Part shown: piece by piece, positions 8,933 through 17,525 of the stretch | How positions within the stretch are numbered: the stretch's first letter is position 1 | How the letters are laid out: each line of letters starts with the position of its first letter | DNA from: Spirochaetales bacterium | Lineage (GTDB): Bacteria; Spirochaetota; Spirochaetia; Sphaerochaetales; Sphaerochaetaceae | Direction of reading: 5' to 3' | Assembly (NCBI GenBank): GCA_003247345.1 | Contig: QJZS01000004.1 | Span: 1-47,692 of the forward strand | Length of the DNA stretch: 47,692 nt | Position numbers and translations under genes: made by a program | Notes under the pieces: model-generated | Told to the model about the DNA's origin: nothing | Database searches by the model: none | Seen by the model: the letters and a program-made list of their open reading frames with translations, nothing else

Positions 8933-8968
8933 TATCATGTACCAAGGAATTGTCCTTGGTACATGATA
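8933..8968 (-). promoter_or_regulatory. 16-bp intercistronic stem-loop between tctC and tctB
   Basis: TATCATGTACCAAGGA and its exact complement flank an ATTG loop. It starts right after the tctC stop. On the minus strand an eight-T run occurs about 25 nt later, too far for a classic terminator. It likely stabilises or attenuates the message so that the binding protein is made in excess of the permease. Confidence 0.7.
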
Positions 8969-8974
8969 CATACA

Positions 8975-9985
8975 TTAGCGAGTGATACCGAATTTTGCAG
9001 GATCGATGGTAACTGCACCAGCATCATACATGAGGTAACATGCTTTACTAGCAAATGAATCAAGGAATTTTTGAGATTCTGCTCTGTCTTTTGGAATAAC
9101 AGAGAAACTCTTGAGTGCTGCAAAATCAAGGAATGCCTGATCTTTTACTGCATAGTTAAATGCTGCATCTATCTTTTCAAGATTTGCTTCACTCATCCCT
9201 TTGGGAATAAGAATACCTGTAACTTCACCCATTGGTACAAATTTTTTAGCTTCGGGGTATGAATGAAGAATTGATTTCACTACTACTCCGGGTGCCAGTT
9301 CAATATCTGTGTCTGAAAGTGTTGCAAGGCACTTTACATCGCCACTGATAATCAAGTCTTTATACTCAGCTAGTAACTGTGGGCAGAAATCTACTTCTCC
9401 CGCAAGTGTTGCAGTGAGAGCTGGTGCTCCACCGGCATATGTGATGTGTTTATATGGAGCTCCTGCAATTGCCTTCATGACTTCAGCTCCAAAATGACCT
9501 CCAGAACCGATTCCTGCAGTACCAGCTGTAATTTTCCCAGGATTTTGTTGAATTGCATGAATTAAATCTTCAATTGTGTTATACGGAGAATTTTTTGGAA
9601 CAATAATAGCATTAGGAGCAAAAGTTGCAATCCAAATATCCCAATCCCGATAGGTTTTATCAGTATAGCCATTGATAGGCATCGTAGTAAATGCAAGCAT
9701 GCCATTTGCTAGCATGGTATAACCATCTACTTTTGCATTCTGTACATTCAATGACCCGGCGCTACCTCCAGCACCAGGGGTATTTACTACGTTGATAGTA
9801 GTTCCCAATTTTTCACCCATTGCATTTGCCAATGCTCTGGCTGTTAAGTCCGTTGTACCCCCGGCTCCATAAGGAACAGTCAAGTTGATAGTCTTGTTTG
9901 GGTACGTGTCTTCTGTTGCACCTTGTGCAAAACAGAAGCCAAGGGCGAGTAAAAGCACCACAAAAATTGCTAGTGTTTTCTTCAT
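8975..9985 (-). CDS. tctC: TTT-family substrate-binding protein TctC
   Basis: Periplasmic solute receptor of the tripartite tricarboxylate transporter (Bug/TctC family). The ORF track begins at 10030, but MKKTLAIFVVLLLALGFCFA at 9985 is a signal peptide with AGGAGG nine bases upstream. Cleavage is likely after FCFA; the cysteine is not in a proper lipobox. Family motifs are YPNKTINLTVPYGAGGTTD and VNTPGAGGSAGSLN, which bind ligand carboxylate in known members. The natural ligand is probably a carboxylate such as a sugar acid (inference). Confidence 0.9.
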   Translation of the reverse strand: MKKTLAIFVVLLLALGFCFAQGATEDTYPNKTINLTVPYGAGGTTDLTARALANAMGEKLGTTINVVNTPGAGGSAGSLNVQNAKVDGYTMLANGMLAFTTMPINGYTDKTYRDWDIWIATFAPNAIIVPKNSPYNTIEDLIHAIQQNPGKITAGTAGIGSGGHFGAEVMKAIAGAPYKHITYAGGAPALTATLAGEVDFCPQLLAEYKDLIISGDVKCLATLSDTDIELAPGVVVKSILHSYPEAKKFVPMGEVTGILIPKGMSEANLEKIDAAFNYAVKDQAFLDFAALKSFSVIPKDRAESQKFLDSFASKACYLMYDAGAVTIDPAKFGITR

Positions 9986-9998
9986 CTTTCTAATCCTC

Positions 9999-11021
9999 CT
10001 AAAAATTATCTCGTACAGATGTTCCTTCAACTAAAGAACAATCTTGTATGATGTGCTGAAATGGGATCTCTTCTCCTTTTTGAATTTGGTCTAAAAGTAG
10101 GTTAGCCGCTTTTTTACCAAGTTCGAGATCATTCATATCTAGATGTGTAAAACAATTATTTCCTGCCATTATCCATTCTGGGCTACCTATGATTAGAACT
10201 GACAAGTCCTTTGGAATTTGAATGTTTTGGTCGTGGAGATATTTAACGCCTCCCAATGCTTGCACATTGAAACCATAGAAAATTACTGATATATCCGGAT
10301 GTTCCGTCAATAATTTCTGAGTAAGACGGTATCCTTCATCTGCTGAAAAACCACCTTCAACTATGTGAAGATTTTCGATGGGTATTGAGTTCGAATCAAC
10401 AGCTTCCATAACAGCTCTTCTTCTAGCTTGTAAATCCTGGATATCACTATTCCATCCTATATATCCAATATGTGTATGCCCTTTGGAAATGAGATATTGA
10501 GTACCAATATATCCACAACCATAATTGTTAGTTGCGACCCAAAAATAGTCTTTTACTCCAGGAAGTGGGCGGTCTACTACGACCATGTTCATTCCGACTT
10601 TTCTTAAAAGTTTGGTATTTTCTGTACCGTTACGGGTTGGAGTAAGTATGATCCCATCAACACGCTGTTGAATTAATCTATTAAGAATTGCCTTCTCTCG
10701 TTCGGGATTATCCCAAGTGTTACAGATAATCAGGTCGTAACCATGCTTTACAAAAACCTCTTCACTGGCTACTACGATTCTAGTAAAGAACTGGTTTTCA
10801 AACTGAGGGACAAGAATACCTATAAGTTTTCTACTTTTCCCTTTAAGAGAAGATGCTCCAATGCTCTTTACATACTCAAGTTTTTCAGCAGCCTCTAGTA
10901 CTTTCCGTCTTGTTTCTTCGCTAATATATCGGTCTTGTTTATCGTTTAAAACATATGAGACTGTTGCAGCAGTAGTGCCGGCAAGTTTTGCTACATCCTT
11001 CAATGTTGTATACTGCTTCAA
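9999..11021 (-). CDS. LacI-family regulator of the tctCBA operon
   Basis: 340-aa LacI/GalR protein: HTH at VAKLAGTTAATVSYVLNDKQDRYIS, then a ligand domain opening with SRKLIGILVPQFENQFF. It is the first gene of the leftward operon, 13 nt before tctC. Two identical 12-bp palindromes upstream of its start are its likely operators, so it would autoregulate the whole transporter-dehydrogenase operon. The inducer is unknown but is probably the imported compound or its oxidation product. Confidence 0.87.
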   Translation of the reverse strand: MKQYTTLKDVAKLAGTTAATVSYVLNDKQDRYISEETRRKVLEAAEKLEYVKSIGASSLKGKSRKLIGILVPQFENQFFTRIVVASEEVFVKHGYDLIICNTWDNPEREKAILNRLIQQRVDGIILTPTRNGTENTKLLRKVGMNMVVVDRPLPGVKDYFWVATNNYGCGYIGTQYLISKGHTHIGYIGWNSDIQDLQARRRAVMEAVDSNSIPIENLHIVEGGFSADEGYRLTQKLLTEHPDISVIFYGFNVQALGGVKYLHDQNIQIPKDLSVLIIGSPEWIMAGNNCFTHLDMNDLELGKKAANLLLDQIQKGEEIPFQHIIQDCSLVEGTSVRDNF

Positions 11022-11039
11022 TGTTTTCTCCTTATCTAA

Positions 11040-11051
11040 GCAAACGTTTGC
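11040..11051. promoter_or_regulatory. LacI-type operator O1
   Basis: GCAAACGTTTGC, a perfect 12-bp palindrome, 18 bp upstream of the regulator start. It is identical to the copy at 11072-11083. Confidence 0.75.
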
Positions 11052-11071
11052 CTAAGATGGTAAAATGATAT

Positions 11072-11083
11072 GCAAACGTTTGC
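11072..11083. promoter_or_regulatory. LacI-type operator O2
   Basis: Second exact copy of GCAAACGTTTGC. The centre-to-centre distance to O1 is 32 bp, close to three helical turns, so two dimers would lie on one face of the DNA. Confidence 0.75.
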
Positions 11084-11165
11084 TTATTCATATTCACACG
11101 ACTCTAAGTAGTTGTCAATCAAAATTTATCGATTTTTATCCAAGCGATTTTTATTGAATAAGATG

Positions 11166-12134
11166 TTATCTTTCCTCACTTCTATCGGTTGCAGGAGGAA
11201 GTGGGGGACTTATTGCATCTATTTGGGCAAGGATATCATCAGAGAGTTTGAGCTCAATTGCATTCAGGGTTTGCTGGAGATGGGAAGCATTGGCCGCTCC
11301 AATGATGGGAGCAGTTACCGCCTTATTGTGCATGACCCATGCCAATGCAAGTTGTGCTTCATTTAAATTGTATTGTTGGCACAGTTCACTGTACTGGTGT
11401 GCCAATACATCAAAGAATTCTCCGCCGTAGCGCTTCCTGTAGTCCTTGTTTTCTACAAGGCGTCCACTACCATGGTCTATACCATCCTTGTAACGTCCTG
11501 TGAGGAGGCCACCTCCAAGAGGACTGTACGTAATGACACCCAGGTTTTCCTTTTCAGCCATCGGCAACAATTCAACCTCAGCCATACGCTTGGCAATATT
11601 GTACATAGGTTGAATGACCGATACTGGAACAAGGTTCTTTAGTTTGCTTGTCCAGAGAAGTCTTTCCACTTGGTATGCTGCATAATTGCTCACCCCGATG
11701 CTCAAGACTTTGCCTTCCTGTACCAGCCGCTCAAGGGACCTCAATATATCTTCTTCGGCAACAGTTGGGTCATATCTATGAAGAAACAGTACATCCACAT
11801 AATCCGTATCCAGCCGTTTCAGACTATCATGAACTGCATGTCGGATATTTTTAGCATTACTGCCTTTTGCATTTACATCGTCTGACATAGCTCCATACAC
11901 TTTGGTGGTAACCACGACTTTTTCCCGTTCTTTGGCAATGAAGGAGCCAAGATATGTTTCAGCGACTCCCTTCTGATAGACATTGGCACAATCGAAAAAG
12001 TTAACCCCATGTTCTCGGCATAACTCGTACATCTTCTGTGATTCTTGCTTGTCTGCACGGGAACCGAAGGACATAGTTCCAAAGCAAACTTGGGAGACTT
12101 TGATACCAGTAGCCCCTAGCGATTTGTACAACAT
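11166..12134 (-). CDS. Aldo/keto reductase
   Basis: NAD(P)H-dependent carbonyl reductase with a TIM-barrel fold, 322 aa. Seen: LGATGIKVSQVCFGTMSFG at the N-terminus, the catalytic Asp/Tyr pair in NFFDCANVYQKG, and the nucleotide-binding part around GVITYSPLGGGLLTG. It resembles the voltage-gated potassium channel beta-subunit/YajO-YghZ branch. It starts two bases after the ADP-ribosylglycohydrolase-like gene, whose end carries its CTCC-complement ribosome site, so the two are co-transcribed. Substrate unknown. Confidence 0.85.
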   Translation of the reverse strand: MLYKSLGATGIKVSQVCFGTMSFGSRADKQESQKMYELCREHGVNFFDCANVYQKGVAETYLGSFIAKEREKVVVTTKVYGAMSDDVNAKGSNAKNIRHAVHDSLKRLDTDYVDVLFLHRYDPTVAEEDILRSLERLVQEGKVLSIGVSNYAAYQVERLLWTSKLKNLVPVSVIQPMYNIAKRMAEVELLPMAEKENLGVITYSPLGGGLLTGRYKDGIDHGSGRLVENKDYRKRYGGEFFDVLAHQYSELCQQYNLNEAQLALAWVMHNKAVTAPIIGAANASHLQQTLNAIELKLSDDILAQIDAISPPLPPATDRSEER

Positions 12135-12136
12135 AT

Positions 12137-13069
12137 CTACCTCCTGAGGAAATCTGAGTCGATGAGTTTATCTGTAAGAGAGACAGACAACTTCTCCATT
12201 TTAATTGTCTCGCGTTTGAACAACGTCTGGCGCTTAATCATCGTTTCCAACGCATCCGATGGTTCAATTTCGTCTATCCAACTATCGGGAAAGCTGTCAG
12301 GTCCGTTCAAAGCTCCATACAAAGAACCGAATATTGCACAGGCAAGTCGGGAATTCCCTCCCAGTTTTGCCAAGGTGCTCATACTATCCTCAAGTGTGTC
12401 ATCGGCTAACAAGGTATGAAATACGTGCACCAACGTTTGTTCGGTTGTCGTATTCATTGGTTGGACTTTTTTGGCAGTAGCTTGTTTCAGAATTTTCTGG
12501 ATAGGTTCTTCATTCGTGAACCCTGCTTTCCCGATACTCAAAACATGAAGCAATTTCCTTATGTCCAGGACTTGTTCATTCAGTATCTGATGAAGCGCAT
12601 AGGTGACAAGATAGGTACTGTCGATGGCAGAATCATCACTAAAAAACAAAGAGGTTGCTTTGGTAACGCTATCCTTCAATTGCTTTTGTTTCAGTTCAAC
12701 CCCCGCAATTGCAAGAATAGGGGCAAAACAGAGTGGATAAAGGATAGGTGCTATATTTGCTTTATCTAGAGCATCTTCGATTTCTTCGTTGCCGCTCTCC
12801 TCTGCATATCGCTTTAATGAAGAACGAACATGGTCGAGGTCAAGGCTTTCCGTTGAAATCATGCTCATTGCCATTAATACAGCAGCATCACTTACTTCGG
12901 ATGAAAAACCGCACGTATCATTGAGATGTTCCATTGTATAAACTTCAGTAATAGGACCCTCAATCTCAGCGAGGATACTTTCTCTGTCCAATCCTTGTGT
13001 CTGGCTACCGAATCCGTCGCCGACAAACCAACCTAGCAATGCCCCATAGGCTCTTTGTATTGTATTCAT
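12137..13069 (-). CDS. ADP-ribosylglycohydrolase-like protein, metal sites degenerate
   Basis: 310-aa all-helical protein of the ADP-ribosyl-glycohydrolase (DraG) family, recognised by AYGALLGWFVGDGFGSQTQ at the N-terminus and by GNSRLACAIFGSLYGALNG near the C-terminus. The family needs two acidic motifs for its Mg ions, TDDT and GGDTDT. Here they read SDAA and GGNSRL, so hydrolase activity is doubtful. The ORF track starts at 13153, inside the upstream gene's end and ahead of a terminator; MNTIQRAYG at 13069, after that terminator, fits the family start. In an operon with the following aldo/keto reductase. Confidence 0.75.
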   Translation of the reverse strand: MNTIQRAYGALLGWFVGDGFGSQTQGLDRESILAEIEGPITEVYTMEHLNDTCGFSSEVSDAAVLMAMSMISTESLDLDHVRSSLKRYAEESGNEEIEDALDKANIAPILYPLCFAPILAIAGVELKQKQLKDSVTKATSLFFSDDSAIDSTYLVTYALHQILNEQVLDIRKLLHVLSIGKAGFTNEEPIQKILKQATAKKVQPMNTTTEQTLVHVFHTLLADDTLEDSMSTLAKLGGNSRLACAIFGSLYGALNGPDSFPDSWIDEIEPSDALETMIKRQTLFKRETIKMEKLSVSLTDKLIDSDFLRR

Positions 13070-13097
13070 AGATGTTTGTAGAATAGCCGAAGGATAT

Positions 13098-13124
13098 GAA
13101 AAAGACGAGGCCCGAAGGCCTCGT
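13098..13124 (-). terminator. Terminator after the iron-sulphur aldo/keto reductase
   Basis: On the minus strand ACGAGGCC-TTCG-GGCCTCGT is an 8-bp GC-rich stem closed by a stable TTCG tetraloop and followed by CTTTTTC. It separates the upstream reductase from the next leftward gene. Confidence 0.85.
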
Positions 13125-13136
13125 TGAATCAGGAAT

Positions 13137-14267
13137 TTATTTCCTTGCTGCATCGAATTCCGATTGTACCCGCTTGAGGTCCATTGGAATTTCGATATGT
13201 TGTGGACAGTGAACCATACAAGCCCCGCATTCTGTGCACGACGAGGGACGTGCCGGTTGTTGACTTTCCATTTCCCACATTTTCTTGACTACATCGTAGT
13301 TCTGGAACATGCGCATTTTATTCCATAAGGAGAAGTTTCCTGGAATATCAACCCCAAATGGACAAGGCATGCAATATTTACAACCCGTGCATTCATTGCC
13401 AATGCGCTTGTGCATAGTGTCAGCAATCTGAGCCAGTGTTTCATTCTCTTTTGCTGAGAGTGGTTTGTACGCTGCAAATGTCTTCAGATTTTCAGCTACT
13501 TGCTCTTCCGTAGACATTCCACTGAGGATAACCTTCACGTTTTGGTGATCCGCTACCCAGCGGAGCGCATAGGATGCTGCGCTGCCTTTGCTTTCAAGAT
13601 TGTCAATTTGTAGCTGCATATCGGGTGAGAGGTTAGCCAAGGATCCGCCTTTGATCGGTTCCATGATAATCATGGGAATCCCAAGTTTCTCACAGAGTTC
13701 ATATCCCTTGTCCCCGGCTTGCTCTTCAGTATCAAGATAATTGTATTGAATTTGGAGGAAGTCCCATTTTCTGAATTTTGTAATATATTCAAAATCCTCA
13801 TAAATGGAATGGAATGAAAAACCAAGAAATTTGATTCTCCCTTTTTTTTGTTCTTCTTCAAGGTAGGAGACAACGCCAAGGTTAACCATCTTATCAAACG
13901 CTTTCTTGTCTATGGCATGGATGAGGTAAAAATCAAAATATGTTTTTTGCAAACGATCCAGTTGCTCCTGGAAAATGCGCTTGGCATCATCTAGGGAATT
14001 GATGAGCCACTGTGGTAGCTTCGTCGCCAGGTAATAGGTGCTTCTCTCAAGAGTGGAAAGATATTCCCCAAGAAAGGGTTCACTTTCCCCATTATGATAG
14101 GAATAGGCGGTATCAAAGTAATTCACGCCAGCTTCATATGCTTCATTAAGCATAGCTACAGATCGTTTCCTATCTATTTTTCCATCGTTGGCTACCGGAA
14201 AGCGCATTGCTCCAAAGCCAAGCAAAGAAGTATGAACCCCAAGGTTTTCAAAATACCGTGTTTCCAT
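13137..14267 (-). CDS. Aldo/keto reductase with C-terminal 4Fe-4S domain
   Basis: 376 aa. The N-terminal two thirds is an aldo/keto reductase barrel (LLGFGAMRFP, GVNYFDTAYSYHNGESE). The C-terminal ~80 residues carry two cysteine clusters, CTGCKYCMPCPFGV and CTECGACMVHCPQ, typical of the iron-sulphur aldo/keto reductases of anaerobes. Likely a cytoplasmic oxidoreductase coupling ferredoxin or NAD(P) to a carbonyl substrate. A strong terminator follows. Divergent from the MFS gene at 14396. Confidence 0.88.
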   Translation of the reverse strand: METRYFENLGVHTSLLGFGAMRFPVANDGKIDRKRSVAMLNEAYEAGVNYFDTAYSYHNGESEPFLGEYLSTLERSTYYLATKLPQWLINSLDDAKRIFQEQLDRLQKTYFDFYLIHAIDKKAFDKMVNLGVVSYLEEEQKKGRIKFLGFSFHSIYEDFEYITKFRKWDFLQIQYNYLDTEEQAGDKGYELCEKLGIPMIIMEPIKGGSLANLSPDMQLQIDNLESKGSAASYALRWVADHQNVKVILSGMSTEEQVAENLKTFAAYKPLSAKENETLAQIADTMHKRIGNECTGCKYCMPCPFGVDIPGNFSLWNKMRMFQNYDVVKKMWEMESQQPARPSSCTECGACMVHCPQHIEIPMDLKRVQSEFDAARK

Positions 14268-14395
14268 TTACATGCTCCTTGGAAACAAGCGTATCATAAA
14301 ATCACTTTTCTGTGTGTTTTCGTAGAATAATTTCTTAATTCATCCTTGTTTTCAGGCACTTCCCCGTTTAAAATTGCTACGGTTTAGGGGAGAAC

Positions 14396-15592
14396 ATGCA
14401 AAAAAGCCTGTATAAGAAAAATATATTTCTCAGTTATGGATTCACTATCTTTATGAATCTATCGTTTACCCATGGGCTTTGGATGATGTATCTCGCAAGC
14501 CTCGGATATTCGTTGGTACAGTTGGGACTGCTGGAATCCATTTTTCATGTCACGAGTTTTATTATGGAGGTCCCCACCGGATCTGTTGCAGATATCTGGG
14601 GAAGAAAAACCAGTAGGCTTGCCGGAAGACTGTTCTTTGCCCTAAGCCTTGTGTTTATATTTCTAGCTTCCTCCTTCGGAATGTTGGTATTTGGTTTTAT
14701 TTGCAGTGCTCTTGGCTATAACTTGGAATCAGGTGCAGGGGAAGCTTTGCTTTATGACTCTTTGTTGCTTGATAAGAGTGAAGGCAGTTATCTGAAAATC
14801 AAGGGACGGGATGAGCTTTTATACCAAGTCTGTTCGGTCATTTCTTTCTTAGCTGGAGGATATCTAGCTAATGTTGCATACCTGTATGCATTCTCCCTGA
14901 CTCTTATTTCGAATGTCTTTGCTTTTGTGGTAGCCCTCTTTTTTACAGAACCCAAGATAGAACGGGATGGAAAGACCACTGAAGCGAACCTCATCCAACA
15001 GATTTTCGGTTCATTGAGAGATCAGGTGGTCAACAGCATGAAGGTATTCAAAGAGAAATCACGGATTGGATTCTTGATTATCTTCAGTGAATCTCTGTTT
15101 GCCATCATGATCAGCTTGTTTTTCTATCTTCAAACATTTTGGGCTGACCAACATCTTTTACCCTCGGAAATTGGGATGGTCTATGCAGCCCATGCCATTG
15201 TAGCTGCAGTTTTTTCTTTGAATGCCCAAGCACTAGAGAGGAGGCTGAATGAAAAGGGATTGCTTATCGTCTGTCCGCTTTTAATTGCTTGCTGCCTTTG
15301 GGGCATTGCCCTGACTCCGTATTCAAGAGCGTTTTATATAGCACTTGGGTGCGTTGAAGGATTACTTGCTCCAATCATCAGTACATACTTGAACAAACTC
15401 ATCCCCTCGAAAGTACGCGCAACCATCCTCAGCTTCCAGAGTATGGCTTACAGTATGTTCATGATTATGATTTTTCCCTTAATTGGTTGGATAGGGCAGC
15501 AGTTTTCGCTCAAGCGATCTTTCACCCTCATGGCAATTGTTTCTTCTCTTTTGGTAATCGCCTATATTAGGATACTTCTCAAGCGTATTTAA
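14396..15592 (+). CDS. MFS transporter
   Basis: 398-aa major facilitator protein with twelve predicted hydrophobic segments. The loop 2-3 signature is seen as GSVADIWGRKTSRLAG. It belongs by look to the drug/metabolite efflux-like branch; no substrate can be named. GGGGAG lies a few bases before the ATG. A PlsC-type acyltransferase follows 37 nt later on the same strand. Confidence 0.8.
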   Translation: MQKSLYKKNIFLSYGFTIFMNLSFTHGLWMMYLASLGYSLVQLGLLESIFHVTSFIMEVPTGSVADIWGRKTSRLAGRLFFALSLVFIFLASSFGMLVFGFICSALGYNLESGAGEALLYDSLLLDKSEGSYLKIKGRDELLYQVCSVISFLAGGYLANVAYLYAFSLTLISNVFAFVVALFFTEPKIERDGKTTEANLIQQIFGSLRDQVVNSMKVFKEKSRIGFLIIFSESLFAIMISLFFYLQTFWADQHLLPSEIGMVYAAHAIVAAVFSLNAQALERRLNEKGLLIVCPLLIACCLWGIALTPYSRAFYIALGCVEGLLAPIISTYLNKLIPSKVRATILSFQSMAYSMFMIMIFPLIGWIGQQFSLKRSFTLMAIVSSLLVIAYIRILLKRI

Positions 15593-15629
15593 TCTTGGCA
15601 GGGATGGCCCTCTCTGTTACTATGAACTC

Positions 15630-16295
15630 ATGAAATTCAGTGAACGCATAATTAACAGTTGTCTACGGACATACTTTCGGTTGTTTTTCCGAGTTGATAG
15701 AAGTGAGTTGAATAGAGTTCCTATGGATGGACCTCTGTTGATGATGGTCAATCATACCTCGAACCTTGAAGGTCCTATGTTGTATGCGTTCCTACAGCCC
15801 CGTAGACTCCACGCTATAGCCAAACAAGAATTGTGGAATAGCAAATTCATGGCCTATCTCATGGAAACTTGGAAAAGTATTCCTGTTGATCGTGACAACA
15901 TGGGACGAGCTACCATGGATGCCTGTTTTAAGGTACTTGATCAAAAGGATATTTTGGCAATTGCCCCGGAAGGAACAAGAAGCAAAGACGGAAAGCTTCA
16001 GCAAGGAAAGGGCGGCATTGCATTTATTGCCCATAAGAAAGATGCTCCGATGGTTCCTGTTGCGGTCATGGGATTCGAAAAATCAAACAAGAAATTTCTC
16101 CGACGCAGAAAGATTGTCATCAAGGTGGGACCTTGTTTTGAAATCATTCAGAAGGGTGGTCGTATCGATGCCGATACACGTCAAAGCTTAGCTGATGAGA
16201 TTATGCTTCGCCTAGCAATGATGATGCCAGAGGAGAAGCGTGGATATTACCAAGGTCACCCAATTGAATTCAGTCTCACTAAGTCAATCGACTAA
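15630..16295 (+). CDS. 1-acyl-sn-glycerol-3-phosphate acyltransferase (PlsC family)
   Basis: 221-aa membrane-associated enzyme expected to acylate lysophosphatidic acid in phospholipid synthesis. Motif I is NHTSNLE: the catalytic His is present but the family Asp of HX4D is Glu. Motif III is intact as APEGTRS. The ribosome site is weak. It follows the MFS gene and its last 12 bases overlap the convergent acyltransferase gene. Confidence 0.82.
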   Translation: MKFSERIINSCLRTYFRLFFRVDRSELNRVPMDGPLLMMVNHTSNLEGPMLYAFLQPRRLHAIAKQELWNSKFMAYLMETWKSIPVDRDNMGRATMDACFKVLDQKDILAIAPEGTRSKDGKLQQGKGGIAFIAHKKDAPMVPVAVMGFEKSNKKFLRRRKIVIKVGPCFEIIQKGGRIDADTRQSLADEIMLRLAMMMPEEKRGYYQGHPIEFSLTKSID

Positions 16296-17525
16296 GTAGT
16301 CTTCCAGGTCCTGCCCGCACTGGGTAAGGGCCTGCTGGACATCCTCTCTGATTTTATGTTGTTTACTTTTTCTTCCCACCCCGTCGAACGTACTTTCTGT
16401 ATAGGAAAGTGCAGTTCCTATCTGCAAATAGGCGTGCTTGTGTGAGGGACTATGCCGTGAATCAATGTTCCCTCCTTCAATTCGGTTCATAAGATCCAGC
16501 AGATTCAAGACTGTTTCGTAGGACCTTCCCAGTACATCCCTTCCTTGAAGATACGATGGATCAAGATATTGCAAGATATCAACGACCTGGCTGATTCGTA
16601 GATAGTTTTTCGCTTTCTCTCTCTTGTATTCATAAATATTTTTCTGAATCTCAGATGAAAAATCTGTTTTCTTCAATACATAGAGAATGTCATTTCCGGC
16701 AAAGCGAAGGCGATACAGCCTGTCTAATATTGTTCCCTTTCCCTTGTCCAAGCCAGCTTCTATTTCACCGATATCCAGAAGCTTCTCACAGAGCTCGTCA
16801 CGCTTGTCTGGGAAATAAGGAGTATCAACAAGTGTTACATTCCAAATTGAAGCTATTATCTCAAGGGTTTGCTCCAAGGCAGATCTTAGTTTCTCTTGCA
16901 GTGTAGTTCCTTTAGCTTGCCTTTCTACTTTCTGTCCCCATTGATCAATGAGAGAATCGACCCACTTGTCATCCGCCTTTGGATATCTATACCCAATACC
17001 AATGGGGATTATCGTAACCTTCTGCTGGTTTTCCAAAGCCCAAGTGGTTATGGTACCGACTCCGACTTGCAGGGGAAAGCAATGATAAGAGTGATACGTG
17101 ACTTGCCCCTCAGGGGCTAAAGCCAATGGGAACCTAGCTGTTTGTGCCTCTTTCCGTAAGAAATGCATTCCTTCTTTATTAGTTCCTCTGTTCTGTACAG
17201 CAATGAATCCTAATCTTGGAAAGATAAACTGTGTAATCTTCCCTGCCCAGTACAATACATCCCTACCATAGAGAAACCGGACATGTGCTTTCCTGACGGT
17301 GCTGTAAAGTAAGGGTGCATCTTCCTTTGCTGTATGCCGAAAAGCGAGGAGCAGTGTATGTCCCTGCTTTTTGCTTTCAGTCAACGCATCGTTAAGAATA
17401 CTCTCATTTTGGATGTGGACTTTTTTAATTCCCAAAGCCAGATGTAGATAGGGAAGTGCAACCAACCTACTGAAAATATAGACACCACGATTGAACCGTG
17501 GTTTCGGGAAGGGGCTCTTGTTCAC
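16284..17525 (-). CDS. Acyltransferase-domain protein
   Basis: 413 aa. The N-terminal half has a glycerolipid acyltransferase domain: HX4D in AFRHTAKEDAPLL and the second block APEGQV (canonical PEGTR). The C-terminal ~180 residues are charged, mostly helical and unassigned. It starts with GTG at 17525 in a GTGA overlap with the stop of the transporter before it, so the two are translationally coupled. Could act on lysophospholipid or another hydroxylated acceptor. Confidence 0.72.
   Translation of the reverse strand: MNKSPFPKPRFNRGVYIFSRLVALPYLHLALGIKKVHIQNESILNDALTESKKQGHTLLLAFRHTAKEDAPLLYSTVRKAHVRFLYGRDVLYWAGKITQFIFPRLGFIAVQNRGTNKEGMHFLRKEAQTARFPLALAPEGQVTYHSYHCFPLQVGVGTITTWALENQQKVTIIPIGIGYRYPKADDKWVDSLIDQWGQKVERQAKGTTLQEKLRSALEQTLEIIASIWNVTLVDTPYFPDKRDELCEKLLDIGEIEAGLDKGKGTILDRLYRLRFAGNDILYVLKKTDFSSEIQKNIYEYKREKAKNYLRISQVVDILQYLDPSYLQGRDVLGRSYETVLNLLDLMNRIEGGNIDSRHSPSHKHAYLQIGTALSYTESTFDGVGRKSKQHKIREDVQQALTQCGQDLEDYLVD

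Noticed and set aside
14396-15592. Assignment of the MFS protein as LplT
   Set aside because: The length matches (398 versus ~397 aa) but the N-terminal sequence does not resemble LplT; only a general MFS call is supported.
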